From assembly GCA_943704415.1 (NCBI GenBank), contig CALSCO010002285.1:1-23292 (forward strand): a stretch of DNA of 23,292 nt. The letters run 5' to 3'. The position numbers were made by a program, and so were the translations under genes. The notes beneath the pieces are model-generated. The model made no database searches. It saw only the letters and a list, made by a program, of their open reading frames with translations, and was not told where the DNA came from. Below, piece after piece: positions 1 through 8,282 of this stretch; within the stretch, counting starts at the first letter, position 1, and every line of letters starts with the position of its first letter. Source of the DNA: Parvularia atlantis (lineage: Eukaryota; Opisthokonta; Rotosphaerida).

Positions 1-430
1 CACAAAGTTAAAATACAATCTGCACCATGGAATTGAAAATTAAAATCACCTTCTAAATAAATCATTTCCCCCCTAAGAAATCATCCCCCATAGAAGATTT
101 TTCATTCCCTAGAAAGTCATTTCCCTAGAAGATTTTTCATTCCCTAGAAAGTCATTTCCCTAGAAGATTTTTCATTCCCTAGAAAGTCATTTCCCTAGAA
201 GATTCTAGATGTCATTTTAAGGAGATTTTTGGCAGATCTCGGAGATTTCTTTTTCGGAGATTTTTTCAGTTCCATTAGAATTTCGAACTAAAGAAAAAGT
301 AATGTCATTTTTTTAAGGGAAAAGTGACAAAAAGCAGCTGTTTTCCAATTTAGGGCACTTTGCTAGAATCAAAATAACAAAAAAAGAAGACATGTTGCCA
401 AAATTACAAAAGTAATGTGAATGTGTGCCA
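1..430. other. AT-rich non-coding block, foreign in composition
   Basis: This stretch is strongly AT-rich and full of A and T runs, whereas everything to its right is GC-rich. I see no credible coding frame: the frame that continues into the EGF gene has a stop at 375-377 and no ATG after it. It contains a 35-bp tandem repeat. The change to GC-rich coding sequence happens within about 30 bases around a GGATCC at 431-436. It may be a long AT-rich intron or promoter, an insertion, or an assembly or cloning join. Nothing in it identifies a mobile-element family. Confidence 0.7.
91..204. repeat. 35-bp tandem repeat, about 3.3 copies
   Basis: Three perfect 35-bp units begin at 91, 126 and 161, and a fourth begins at 196 and diverges after about nine bases. 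Each unit holds two related halves built on TTCATTCCCTAGAA and GTCATTTCCCTAGAA. A decayed copy seems to lie just upstream, around 60-90. The units abut with no spacers, so this is a simple minisatellite and not a CRISPR array. Confidence 0.9.
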
Positions 431-431
431 G

Positions 432-3400
432 GATCCGCTTACTACCACTACTATCACCGCCTCACCCTGCACCAGTGGCACCAGTGGTGCGTGCAACTGC
501 AAGACGGGCTGGACCGGCACCTTCTGCGATCAGTGTGCGAGCGGCTACTACGGTGCCAACTGCGATCAGCTCTGCACCAGCTGCAACACGGCCGGCATCA
601 CCTCGTGCACCACGGGCTTTTCGGGCGGTTGCCAGTGCAAGACGGGCTGGACAGGCGCGCTATGCAACCAGTGCGCGACCGGCTACTACGGCGCCAACTG
701 CGACCAGCTGTGCTCGCTCTGCAACAACCAGGGCACGTCCAACTGCGTCTCGGCGACGACCGGCGGCGGCTGCCAGTGTGCGACGGGCTGGTCGGGCACG
801 ACGTGCAACGCCTGCGCGACCGGCTTCTTCGGCTCGACCTGCGCCAACCAGTGCACCAACTGCCTCGCCGCGGGCATCACGAGCTGCACCAGTGGCACGA
901 GCGGCGCGTGCAACTGCAACACGGGCTGGACCGGCACGTTCTGCAACCAATGCGCCAGCGGCTACTACGGCGCGGGCTGCGATCAGCTCTGCGCCAACTG
1001 CAACGCCAACGGCGTCCTCGCGGGCGCGGGCGGCTGCACCACAGGCACGAGCGGCGGATGCAACTGCCGCTCCAACTGGGCCGGCACGACCTGCAGCGGC
1101 TGCGCCACGGGCTTCTACGGGGCCAACTGCGACCAGCTCTGCTCGCTCTGCAACAGCCAAGGCACGAGCAGCTGCGTCGCGGCCACGAGCGGCGGCGGGT
1201 GCCAGTGCGCGACCGGCTGGACCGGACCGACGTGCGGCACGTGCATCGACGGCTACTACGGCGCGGCGTGCGACAAGACGTGCGGGACGTGTAGCGCGCC
1301 GGGCACGATGTCATGCACGAGCGGCTTTGCGGGCGGCTGCGCGTGTGGCACGGGCTGGACAGGCCCGCTGTGCAATCAGTGCGCGAGCGGCTACTACGGC
1401 GTCGCGTGCGACCAGCTGTGCAGCGCGTGCGCGAGCCCCGGCACGCAGACGTGCAACACGGGCTTTGGCGGCGGCTGCGTGTGCAAGACGGGCTGGGCCG
1501 GCCCGTCGTGCGATCAGTGCGCGAGCGGCTTCTACGGGCCCAACTGCGATCAGCTCTGCAGCGCGTGTGCGGGCCAGGGCACGCAGTCGTGCACGAGCGC
1601 GGCCGTCGGCGGCGGCTGCGTCTGCGCGAGCAACTGGAACGGCACGCTGTGCAACGCCTGCGCCACGGGCTACTACGGCTCGTCGTGCGGCAGCCTCTGC
1701 GCCGACTGCAACTCGGCCGGGACGCAGTCGTGCACATCGGCAACCTCGGGCGGCGGCTGCGCGTGCAGGAGCGGCTGGTCAGGCTTTGGATGCGGCACGT
1801 GCGCGGCTGGCTACTACGGCCCGACCTGCTCCTCGCGCTGCGTCGACTGCAACGCTGAAGGTCTCGCCCTGTGCTCAACCGGGACGAGCGGCGGCTGCCT
1901 GTGCAACGTCAACTGGGCCGGCCCGACCTGCAGCGAGTGCGCGAGCGGCTACTTTGGCGGCTCGTGTGGCAACTCGTGCGAGCAGTGCGGTGCGGCCGGG
2001 ACGTCGACGTGCGACTCGGGCCAGACAGGCGGGTGCCGCTGCAAGACAGGCTGGACAGGCCCGACGTGCGCGCAGTGCGCGAGCGGCTACTACGGCGCCA
2101 ACTGCGACCAGCTGTGCAGCGTGTGCGCGAGCTCGGGCACGCTGTCGTGCTCGGCGGCGACGGGCGGGTGCCAGTGCAAGACGGGCTGGTCGGGTACGAC
2201 GTGCGCGCAGTGCGCCAACAACTACTTTGGCGACGGTGCGGTCTCGTGCACAAGCTGCGGCGTGTGCGCCAACGGCGCGAGCTGCACGCCGGGCGTGGGC
2301 GGCGGCTGCACGTGCGCGGGCAGCTGGAACGGGACGCTGTGCACCGAGTGCGCGCGCGGCTACTTTGGGCAGCAGTGCACGGGCGTGTGCGCGGCGTCTT
2401 GCGGCCGCGGCGTGTGCTCCGAGGGCACGACGGGCAACGGTCTGTGCCTGTGCGAGAGCGGCTGGGCGCGCGACACGGGCGGGCAGTGCGCGATCTGCGC
2501 GGCCAACTACTACGGCCCGAGCTGCACCGCGTGCGAGTCGTGCAACAACCAGGGCACGTGCAACGCGACGCTGGCGGGCGACGGCGCGTGCACGTGCAAC
2601 ACGGGCTTTGACCGGGCGACGCGGTGCTCGTCGTGCGTGGCCGGGTACGACGCAACGATCAACGGCGGCGTGGTGACGGCGTGTACGGTCAAGCGGTGCT
2701 CGGCGCAGACGAGCGTGGCGGCGACGGGCACGGCGTTCTTTGCGGGCGGGGTGACGGCGGCGGGCTCGTACGGCCAGGGCACGTGCCCACAGGGCTGGGA
2801 GGGCACGCCTGAGCAGCTGTGCGACCTGACGGGCACGTGGGACGCGAGCTCGCTGCGGTCGCCGTGCGAGCAGGCCGGGTGCGCGGCGATCGTGGGCGAC
2901 TCGCGCTTTGGCAGCGCGGCGTACGCGCGCACGCCGTACAATACGCCGAGCGTCAACGGGACGTGCCCGCCGGGCTGGCAGGGTGCGCCGCAGCGCGACT
3001 GCCTCGCGACGCGGTGGGGCGACGAGCGCACGCCGTGCGAGCTCCTGTACTGTGAGGCCACGAGCGACGACGGCTCGTTCTCGACCTGGCAGCGCTCCGT
3101 GGCCGGGGCGCTCGTCGTGGGCGCGTGCCTGCCGGGCTACTTTGGCAACCCGCTGCGGACGTGCGGCCTGACGGGGGCGTGGAACGCGACGATCGTGGGC
3201 GCGTGCCAGCCGTACGCGTGCCCGTCACAGACGTTTGCCAACGCGGTCTGGCCGCCGGGCGAGGGCGGGCAGGTGGCCGAGGGCAACTGCTCGCTCAACT
3301 ACTTTGGCGTGCCGCGGCTGCTGTGCCGCGCGGACGGGACGTGGAGCACGGACGTGAGCGGGACGCCGTGCAGCCGCTGCGCCGACGCCAACTGCAACTT

Positions 3401-4316
3401 TTGCGCGGGCGGCGGGTCGACGTGCGAGGCGTGCTCGGGTGACTACGTGCTCTACAACGGCGTGTGCACGCCCCTGACGGCCCAGGTCGACTACACCACG
3501 TTCTACATCGCCGCGGGCCTGGTCGTGGGCGTGGCGCTGATGTACTTGTTCCTGCGCCGGCGCGAGCCCGAGGCGCACAACGCGCGCGCGGTCACGTTTG
3601 TGTCGTCGGCGGTGGACCTGGTGCTGGACGTGATCTTTGCGGTGCAGCTCTCGACCTCGCCCATCCCGAATGTGTTCCTGGCGGCGGTGGTCATCCTTGT
3701 GGCGCCGATCCTGATCAACGCGTCGCTGCTGGGCGTGCTGATCCGGCGCGAGATGGCGGCGTCACCGGCGTTTGTGACGTGGATCGAGAGCAATGCGTTT
3801 GTGGCGGCGGTGGTGCTCGCGCTCAGCGGCAAGAACACAGAGATCTTCCTCATCTTCAGCTCGCGCATCCTCGGGCTGCAGATGCTCTCGGCGCCGATGA
3901 GCTCGGACCTGGTCCGGCGCGTGCAGGTGTTTGGCCTGTTTTCGGCGTTCCTCGAGGGCATCCCGCAGATTGCGCTGCAGATCTACATCGCCGTGACGGT
4001 CAACACGTGGGGCACGGTGCTGCTGCTGTCGCTCATCTCGAGTCTGCTGAGCATCCTCATTAGCGTGATCAAGCGCATCATCATCCTCATGGTCATGTTC
4101 TCGGGTGGCAAGGGCGCGGTCGACAAGGCGGATGCGCCGCCAGGCTACGACATGCACCTCGAGAGCAGCAGCGCAGCCAACATGCTCATGTCGAGCAGCA
4201 AGCCTGAGGCGAGCGCCAGCACGGACGTCGCCGGGGTGGCCGCCCCCGCGACCGACACGACCGAGATCACCTCGTACTTCAACGCCGAGCTCGCGGGCCC
4301 GCCCGGTCAGGTCTGA
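432..4316 (+). CDS. EGF-repeat, sushi-like, multi-pass membrane protein (5' end not seen)
   Basis: This is one uninterrupted frame with no plausible ATG or signal peptide, so the 5' end is missing or lies in another exon. An AG at 430-431 could be a splice acceptor in the right phase. From about 450 to 2640 it encodes roughly 16 cysteine-rich EGF/laminin-like modules of about 45 residues, with the pattern C-x-C-x-x-GWxGxxC followed by CAxGYYGxxCDQLC. From about 2695 to 3380 come four sushi-like modules with the pattern C-P-x-GWxGxPxxxC...GxW...PC. A hydrophobic segment near 3490-3560 followed by RRR starts a membrane region of about six helices reaching 4100. It contains EGIPQIALQIYIAV, resembling the E-x-x-P-Q-x-x-L-Q signature of XK-related proteins. 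The acidic, Ser/Ala-rich cytosolic tail ends at 4316. It is likely a cell-surface receptor or adhesion protein; ligand and function are unknown. It is the only large gene here without introns. Confidence 0.85.
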   Translation, partial: DPLTTTTITASPCTSGTSGACNCKTGWTGTFCDQCASGYYGANCDQLCTSCNTAGITSCTTGFSGGCQCKTGWTGALCNQCATGYYGANCDQLCSLCNNQGTSNCVSATTGGGCQCATGWSGTTCNACATGFFGSTCANQCTNCLAAGITSCTSGTSGACNCNTGWTGTFCNQCASGYYGAGCDQLCANCNANGVLAGAGGCTTGTSGGCNCRSNWAGTTCSGCATGFYGANCDQLCSLCNSQGTSSCVAATSGGGCQCATGWTGPTCGTCIDGYYGAACDKTCGTCSAPGTMSCTSGFAGGCACGTGWTGPLCNQCASGYYGVACDQLCSACASPGTQTCNTGFGGGCVCKTGWAGPSCDQCASGFYGPNCDQLCSACAGQGTQSCTSAAVGGGCVCASNWNGTLCNACATGYYGSSCGSLCADCNSAGTQSCTSATSGGGCACRSGWSGFGCGTCAAGYYGPTCSSRCVDCNAEGLALCSTGTSGGCLCNVNWAGPTCSECASGYFGGSCGNSCEQCGAAGTSTCDSGQTGGCRCKTGWTGPTCAQCASGYYGANCDQLCSVCASSGTLSCSAATGGCQCKTGWSGTTCAQCANNYFGDGAVSCTSCGVCANGASCTPGVGGGCTCAGSWNGTLCTECARGYFGQQCTGVCAASCGRGVCSEGTTGNGLCLCESGWARDTGGQCAICAANYYGPSCTACESCNNQGTCNATLAGDGACTCNTGFDRATRCSSCVAGYDATINGGVVTACTVKRCSAQTSVAATGTAFFAGGVTAAGSYGQGTCPQGWEGTPEQLCDLTGTWDASSLRSPCEQAGCAAIVGDSRFGSAAYARTPYNTPSVNGTCPPGWQGAPQRDCLATRWGDERTPCELLYCEATSDDGSFSTWQRSVAGALVVGACLPGYFGNPLRTCGLTGAWNATIVGACQPYACPSQTFANAVWPPGEGGQVAEGNCSLNYFGVPRLLCRADGTWSTDVSGTPCSRCADANCNFCAGGGSTCEACSGDYVLYNGVCTPLTAQVDYTTFYIAAGLVVGVALMYLFLRRREPEAHNARAVTFVSSAVDLVLDVIFAVQLSTSPIPNVFLAAVVILVAPILINASLLGVLIRREMAASPAFVTWIESNAFVAAVVLALSGKNTEIFLIFSSRILGLQMLSAPMSSDLVRRVQVFGLFSAFLEGIPQIALQIYIAVTVNTWGTVLLLSLISSLLSILISVIKRIIILMVMFSGGKGAVDKADAPPGYDMHLESSSAANMLMSSSKPEASASTDVAGVAAPATDTTEITSYFNAELAGPPGQV

Positions 4317-4434
4317 GTGCCGCACTCCGCGTATGCTGCGCGCGTGCTGCTAGTCGCGCCCTCTTTTAGTTTTGCGTCAGTCTGCGCCCCAGGCTTTGCT
4401 TTAGTTTGCGCACTCTCTACAATCTAAAAAGTCT
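4317..4434. other. Convergent intergenic spacer (EGF gene / NAGS)
   Basis: This 118-bp spacer lies between two facing stop codons. It contains T-rich runs such as CTCTTTTAGTTTTG and an AATCTAAAAAG near its right end that could serve 3'-end formation. No canonical AATAAA is visible on either strand, so poly(A) sites cannot be assigned. Confidence 0.4.
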
Positions 4435-6718
4435 TTAGCTGAACGTCGACGGCAGCTTTTGGTGGAACGTTGCCGCGAGGGTCTCGCACGAGTCACGGTA
4501 GTAGTGCATCATGTCGAAGCCGCGCAGGCCGTACCAGAAGACCATCCAGCGGTCGACGCGGCACGAGCCGTCGGCGCGCTGAAAGTACCTGCGAGCCGAT
4601 GAGCACTGCGCGCGTATGCGCCTGGACGCGGCGCACCAGTTGTTGACGTTATTGTCGATGCGCGAGCGCCAGTACAGGTCGGCGTGGTCGCGCCGGATCG
4701 CCTGCCAAAGCATGTCGGCGATGCCGAGGCCCTGCGGGTGCGCGACAAGGTCAGTGCTGTGCGAGTGCCGGGCGCGTGCACGCACCTGCGACTTTGGGTG
4801 CACGGCAAATTTGCACAGGTACGGCACGCCCATGTGCCGGTAGATCACGGCAATGCCTGTGGCGCGGCGCGGGTGAGCAACAGCAGCACGTGCGACCGCC
4901 CGCGACCGCGGCACCCTCGTAGTCGCCCGCGACGTAAATCCAAAAGTCCTTTGGGCGGATGATCTCAAAGTAGTCGTGCACGAGCTCCTTGCCGAAGGAC
5001 GCCTCGAGCGTCTCCTGCGGTCGCACCGCGGCGCGTGAACACGCAGGCGCGGTCGCAATCGCAGGCCGCGAGTCACCTTCAGGCGCGCCTCGTCCAGCGA
5101 GCGGAAGTTGCGGTAGCAGCTGATGGGGATGCCGCGGCGGACGAGCGTGGCGTGCCTGTGCTCGCACGGGGCGCACGGTCAGGCGACGCGCCGGACGGCG
5201 GGCGCGACGCACTCGGAGCCGTCGTGCGTGAACAGCTCGTGGATGAGATCGTCGGGCGGGACCCAGACCGAGGAAGACGCGCGCGGCAGCTTCTGCAGCA
5301 GCTCGGCGGCGTACTTGAGGCGGCGCTGGCTGTTGGCGTCAAGCATGACGACGTCGGTGAGGGTCTGGACGTGGTCCGAGAGATTGATCGAGCTGACAAA
5401 GTTGCCCTCGCTGTTGCGCGCCGCGGGGGGTGCAGCTCAGCGGCGCGCCGTACAAGGGCGCAGGGCGCGTACGTCGAGCGCAGGCCGCCCTCGGGGCGCA
5501 CAAAGATGACCTTGAGTGGCTGCATGGCCGAGGCGAGCAGCGAGACGGCCGTCGTCGGGTTGAGCGGAATGGCGCGCCCGCCTGTGCGAGGAAACACGTG
5601 AGCGTGACGGGTGCGTTCTACTGGCCGGCGCGCGCACCGCCGGTGTAGGCGAGCGTGCTGAGCACGGGCAGCTGGCCTAGGCGGATGGCGGCGTCGACTG
5701 CGCCGGGTAGTGACGGCTCAGCGGTCGCAGTCAGAGGGCGCGGGAGCGGTCGGCGCACCAAACGACAAGTCGATCTGCGCGGCCGAGTAGGCGAGCGGCT
5801 GCGCAGCAAACGCGCTGATCGTTGGGCTCCAGAAGACGCCTGGGGCGCCCCGGGCCGGTGAGCGGGGCAACAGACGCGGCAGCGCGCACGGACCGGACGC
5901 CAGCGGCATGGCGCGCCCGCCATACTTCTCGATGCCTTCGGCCAGACGCAGGTTGTCCTCGCGCATCTGCCTGAGCACGGCGCCCATGTCACTGGCGCGG
6001 GCGGGTGACATGTGATTGAGCAGCGTGCGCGGCAGGAGGGGGCGGGCCGACGCACCGCTGTGGCCGCTCGACCGTGCCGTTGCCGTTAAGACTGCCATCG
6101 ACTCCCCCAGTACTGCTGCTGTTGCTGCTGCTGCCGTCGTCGTGCCAGTCGTGCACGCTGTGGACGACGACCGGGTACAGGCCAAATCTGCCGCCGCGCG
6201 TGCGCGTGCGCGTGCGCGTGAGCGGGGTCAGACAACAGAGCAGCGGCAGCACGCGCGCGCGCGCGCTCATGCACCGGTGCAAGATGGACAGCGACGACGT
6301 CAGGCCGTTCAGCTCGGCCTGCGTCAGCCGGTTCTCGACGGCTGGCGCAGCGGTGCTGAGCGCGTGACATCGTTCCAGCGCAGCATGTGCAGCACGCGCA
6401 CCGACGATGGCAAACTTGTGCGACGTGACGCGCGCAAACTGCCGCAGGTAGATGCGCGCCTCGCTGCGGTTGCGCAGCGCCTCGATGACGCGCTGCAGCC
6501 GCCCCTTTTGGTGCCAGTTGAGCGCGCGCGCGCGAGAGAGAGAGAGACGCGACGGCGACGGCGACACGCACCCGCTCGCTGTCCTTCGCGGGCGGCGGCT
6601 CGGCCACGGGCGCGGCGGTGGCGGGCGCGATGGGCGATGGCGGTGCGAGGGCGCCGAGGCTGCTCGCCCAGCGCGTGCGCGCGAGGCGCGGCGCCGAGCG
6701 TGCGCCGCGCCGCAGCAT
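4435..6718 (-). CDS. NAGS: N-acetylglutamate synthase, mitochondrial (14 exons)
   Basis: Predicted to make N-acetylglutamate from glutamate and acetyl-CoA, the first step of arginine synthesis, in mitochondria. The start at 6718 gives an Arg/Ala-rich, acid-free N-terminus (MLRRGARSAPRLARTRWASS) typical of a targeting peptide. Thirteen short introns join in frame to give about 497 residues (human NAGS 534). The first two thirds form the amino-acid-kinase-like domain (YLRQFARVTSHKFAIV, FGLYPVVVHSVHDW, LKVIFVRPEGGLRS). The C-terminal GNAT domain has the CoA-loop region KSQGLGIADMLW and the NAGS signature DLYWRSRIDNNVNNWYF followed by DRWMVFWYGL, closely paralleling human LFWRSRVTNPINPWYF. The glycine-rich kinase loop is absent and a Ser/Asn-rich insertion follows that point, so it is a synthase, not the kinase. 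Divergent from the MPV17-like gene. Confidence 0.92.
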
Positions 6719-6769
6719 CGGCCAGGCGGATGTTGATCGATATCGACGGACGATCGCGCGCTATCAAGC
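6719..6769. promoter_or_regulatory. 51-bp divergent promoter region (NAGS / MPV17-like)
   Basis: Only 51 bp separate the proposed start codons of two genes read outwards. It contains an AT-rich core (TTGATCGATATCGAC) with the palindromes ATCGAT and GATATC, and no CCAAT box or CACGTG. Both products are expected in mitochondria, so co-expression from one bidirectional promoter is plausible. The plus-strand start is less certain than the minus-strand one. Confidence 0.5.
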
Positions 6770-7376
6770 ATGGCCGCGGAGTGGGCGACGCATGGCCGCG
6801 CCGGCCACGGCTGTGCGCGGCAGTCTGTGCGGCGCGGCATGTGGCGGAGGTAGCGGCCGTCTCGCTCTCTGTCTCTCTCGCTCTCTCTCTCGCTCACGCC
6901 GTGCGCACGCCGCGCGCACACAGCAGGTGCCGCACGCTGCTGCCGCCGTCGCTACGCGCGCCGAACGTGCCGCGGCGGCACGTCGGGAGCGACACGGGGC
7001 CCAAGACGCCCGCGGCCGAGCTCGCGCCAGCGGTGCGTGACGGGTCGTCGTGTGGAGCGGGCAGGGCGCTCACGCTCACGTCTGGGGGCGGCAGAACAAC
7101 CCGGTCGTGCTCGTGTGGCGCGCGTACCTGCGCGCGCTCGACACGTACCCGCTCACGGTCAAGTCGCTCACGTCCGGGGCGATGTACGGTGCGTGCGACG
7201 GAGCTGGCGCGCTGTTGGTGCTGACGGGGGACGCAGGGCTCGGCGACCTGCTCGCGCAGGTGGTCGACCCGGAGCGCGTGCGCGGCGCGCCGCTCGACTG
7301 GGGGCGCGCCGCGACGTTCACGCTGTACGGCACGGTGATTGCGGGCCCGCTGTACCACTTCTGGTGCGCGCTTGTG

Positions 7377-7428
<52 letters not shown>

Positions 7429-8133
7429 CGACGCGGGGCTGACGCGTTGCGCCGCCGCAAAAAGGTACGGCAACCTCAACCAGCTGCCCTTCCTCATGAT
7501 GAAGACGCGGCGGTTCCGCCAGCAGCTGCAGTACCGCCAGCTGCAGCGCAGCGCCAAGACGCTCGGCGTGATGCTGCCGAAGAACATCGTGCTGTCCAAA
7601 CCGAAGGAGTTCACCAAGGTGTGCGGGACGCACGAGCCACGGCTGCGCGCCACATCACAACAGTGCTCACCGTGTGCGCCGTGGCAGCGCACGTACGTGT
7701 TGTCCAAGGTCGCGGCCGACCAGCTCGTGTTCTCGCCGCTGTACCTGCTCGTCTTCTTCTACAGCACGGGCCTCTTGCGCGGGAAAACGCTCGGGGAGTG
7801 CACGTCGCACATGAAGGAGGTGCGTGCGGGCCGTGCGTTGCTGCCGTGTGGTCGATGTGGATGGATGGGCTGGGAACATCGCCGCGCGATCTTCACTGAC
7901 GCGCGACAAACAGGTGTTTGTGACGTCGTACGTGGCCGACTGCGTGTTGTGGCCTGCTGCGCAGGTGCGCGCCTGCTGCTGCGCGTGTTTGCACGCGTGC
8001 TCACGCTGCTGCCGGCCCCGCGCAGGCCATCAACTTTGCGTACGTGCCCGTGAACCTTCAGCCGATCTACGTCAACGTGCTCAACGTCTTTTGGAACGCG
8101 TTTCTGTCGTTCATGGCCAACAAGGCCCACTGA
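6770..8133 (+). CDS. MPV17/PMP22/SYM1-family membrane protein (7 exons)
   Basis: A small integral membrane protein of the family containing mitochondrial Sym1/MPV17 and peroxisomal PMP22, linked to inner-membrane channel activity and organelle maintenance. Exons 6770-6849, 6924-7032, 7095-7363, 7465-7618, 7688-7819, 7914-7964 and 8026-8133 join in frame to 300 residues. Family landmarks are visible in order: WRAYLRALDTYPLTVKS, the GP-x-x-H-x-WY motif (GPLYHFWYGN, formed across the third intron), KVAADQLVFSPLY, TSYVADCVLWPAAQAINFAYVP and VNVLNVFWNAFLSF. The first two exons give a basic, Arg-rich leader of about 60 residues with no acidic stretch, which fits mitochondrial import but is less certain than the rest. 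The third intron contains a long GT microsatellite. The acceptor before 7688 was chosen by its branch-site distance; an in-frame alternative lies a few codons downstream. Confidence 0.88.
7379..7427 (+). repeat. (GT)n microsatellite inside an intron
   Basis: An uninterrupted GT dinucleotide tract of 49 bases lies in the intron at 7364-7464 of the MPV17-like gene, 15 bases after the GTGCG donor. The branch-like CTGAC and the acceptor follow the tract. The tract makes up about half of this 101-nt intron and is likely length-variable. Confidence 0.97.
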
Positions 8134-8282
8134 GTGAGCACATGGGGCCGGGCACGTTAGTTCTTTCTGCACACACACGCGGACAACATGATCCATGCAC
8201 ACAACAGGCACTCTACGGTCGATCTAAGGGCGAATAAGCCAGAGAAAACGGTTCCGGCCGCGATGTGAAACGGAATGTCACG

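Noticed and set aside
91-204. CRISPR-like array
   Set aside because: The 35-bp units abut directly with no unique spacers, and the window is eukaryotic.
421-2676. Long Ala/Arg-rich frames overlapping the EGF array on both strands
   Set aside because: They are frame shadows of a GC-rich Cys/Gly repeat; only the EGF frame gives conserved cysteine spacing and continues to the membrane domain.
4435-4900. GNAT domain as a stand-alone acetyltransferase or toxin
   Set aside because: The WRSR...NNWYF...FWYGL pattern and the upstream kinase-like domain identify it as the C-terminal part of NAGS.
6016-7224. 402-codon plus-strand open frame
   Set aside because: It lies antisense to several NAGS exons, is Arg/Ala-rich with no domain, and only its far right end coincides with exon 2 of the MPV17-like gene.
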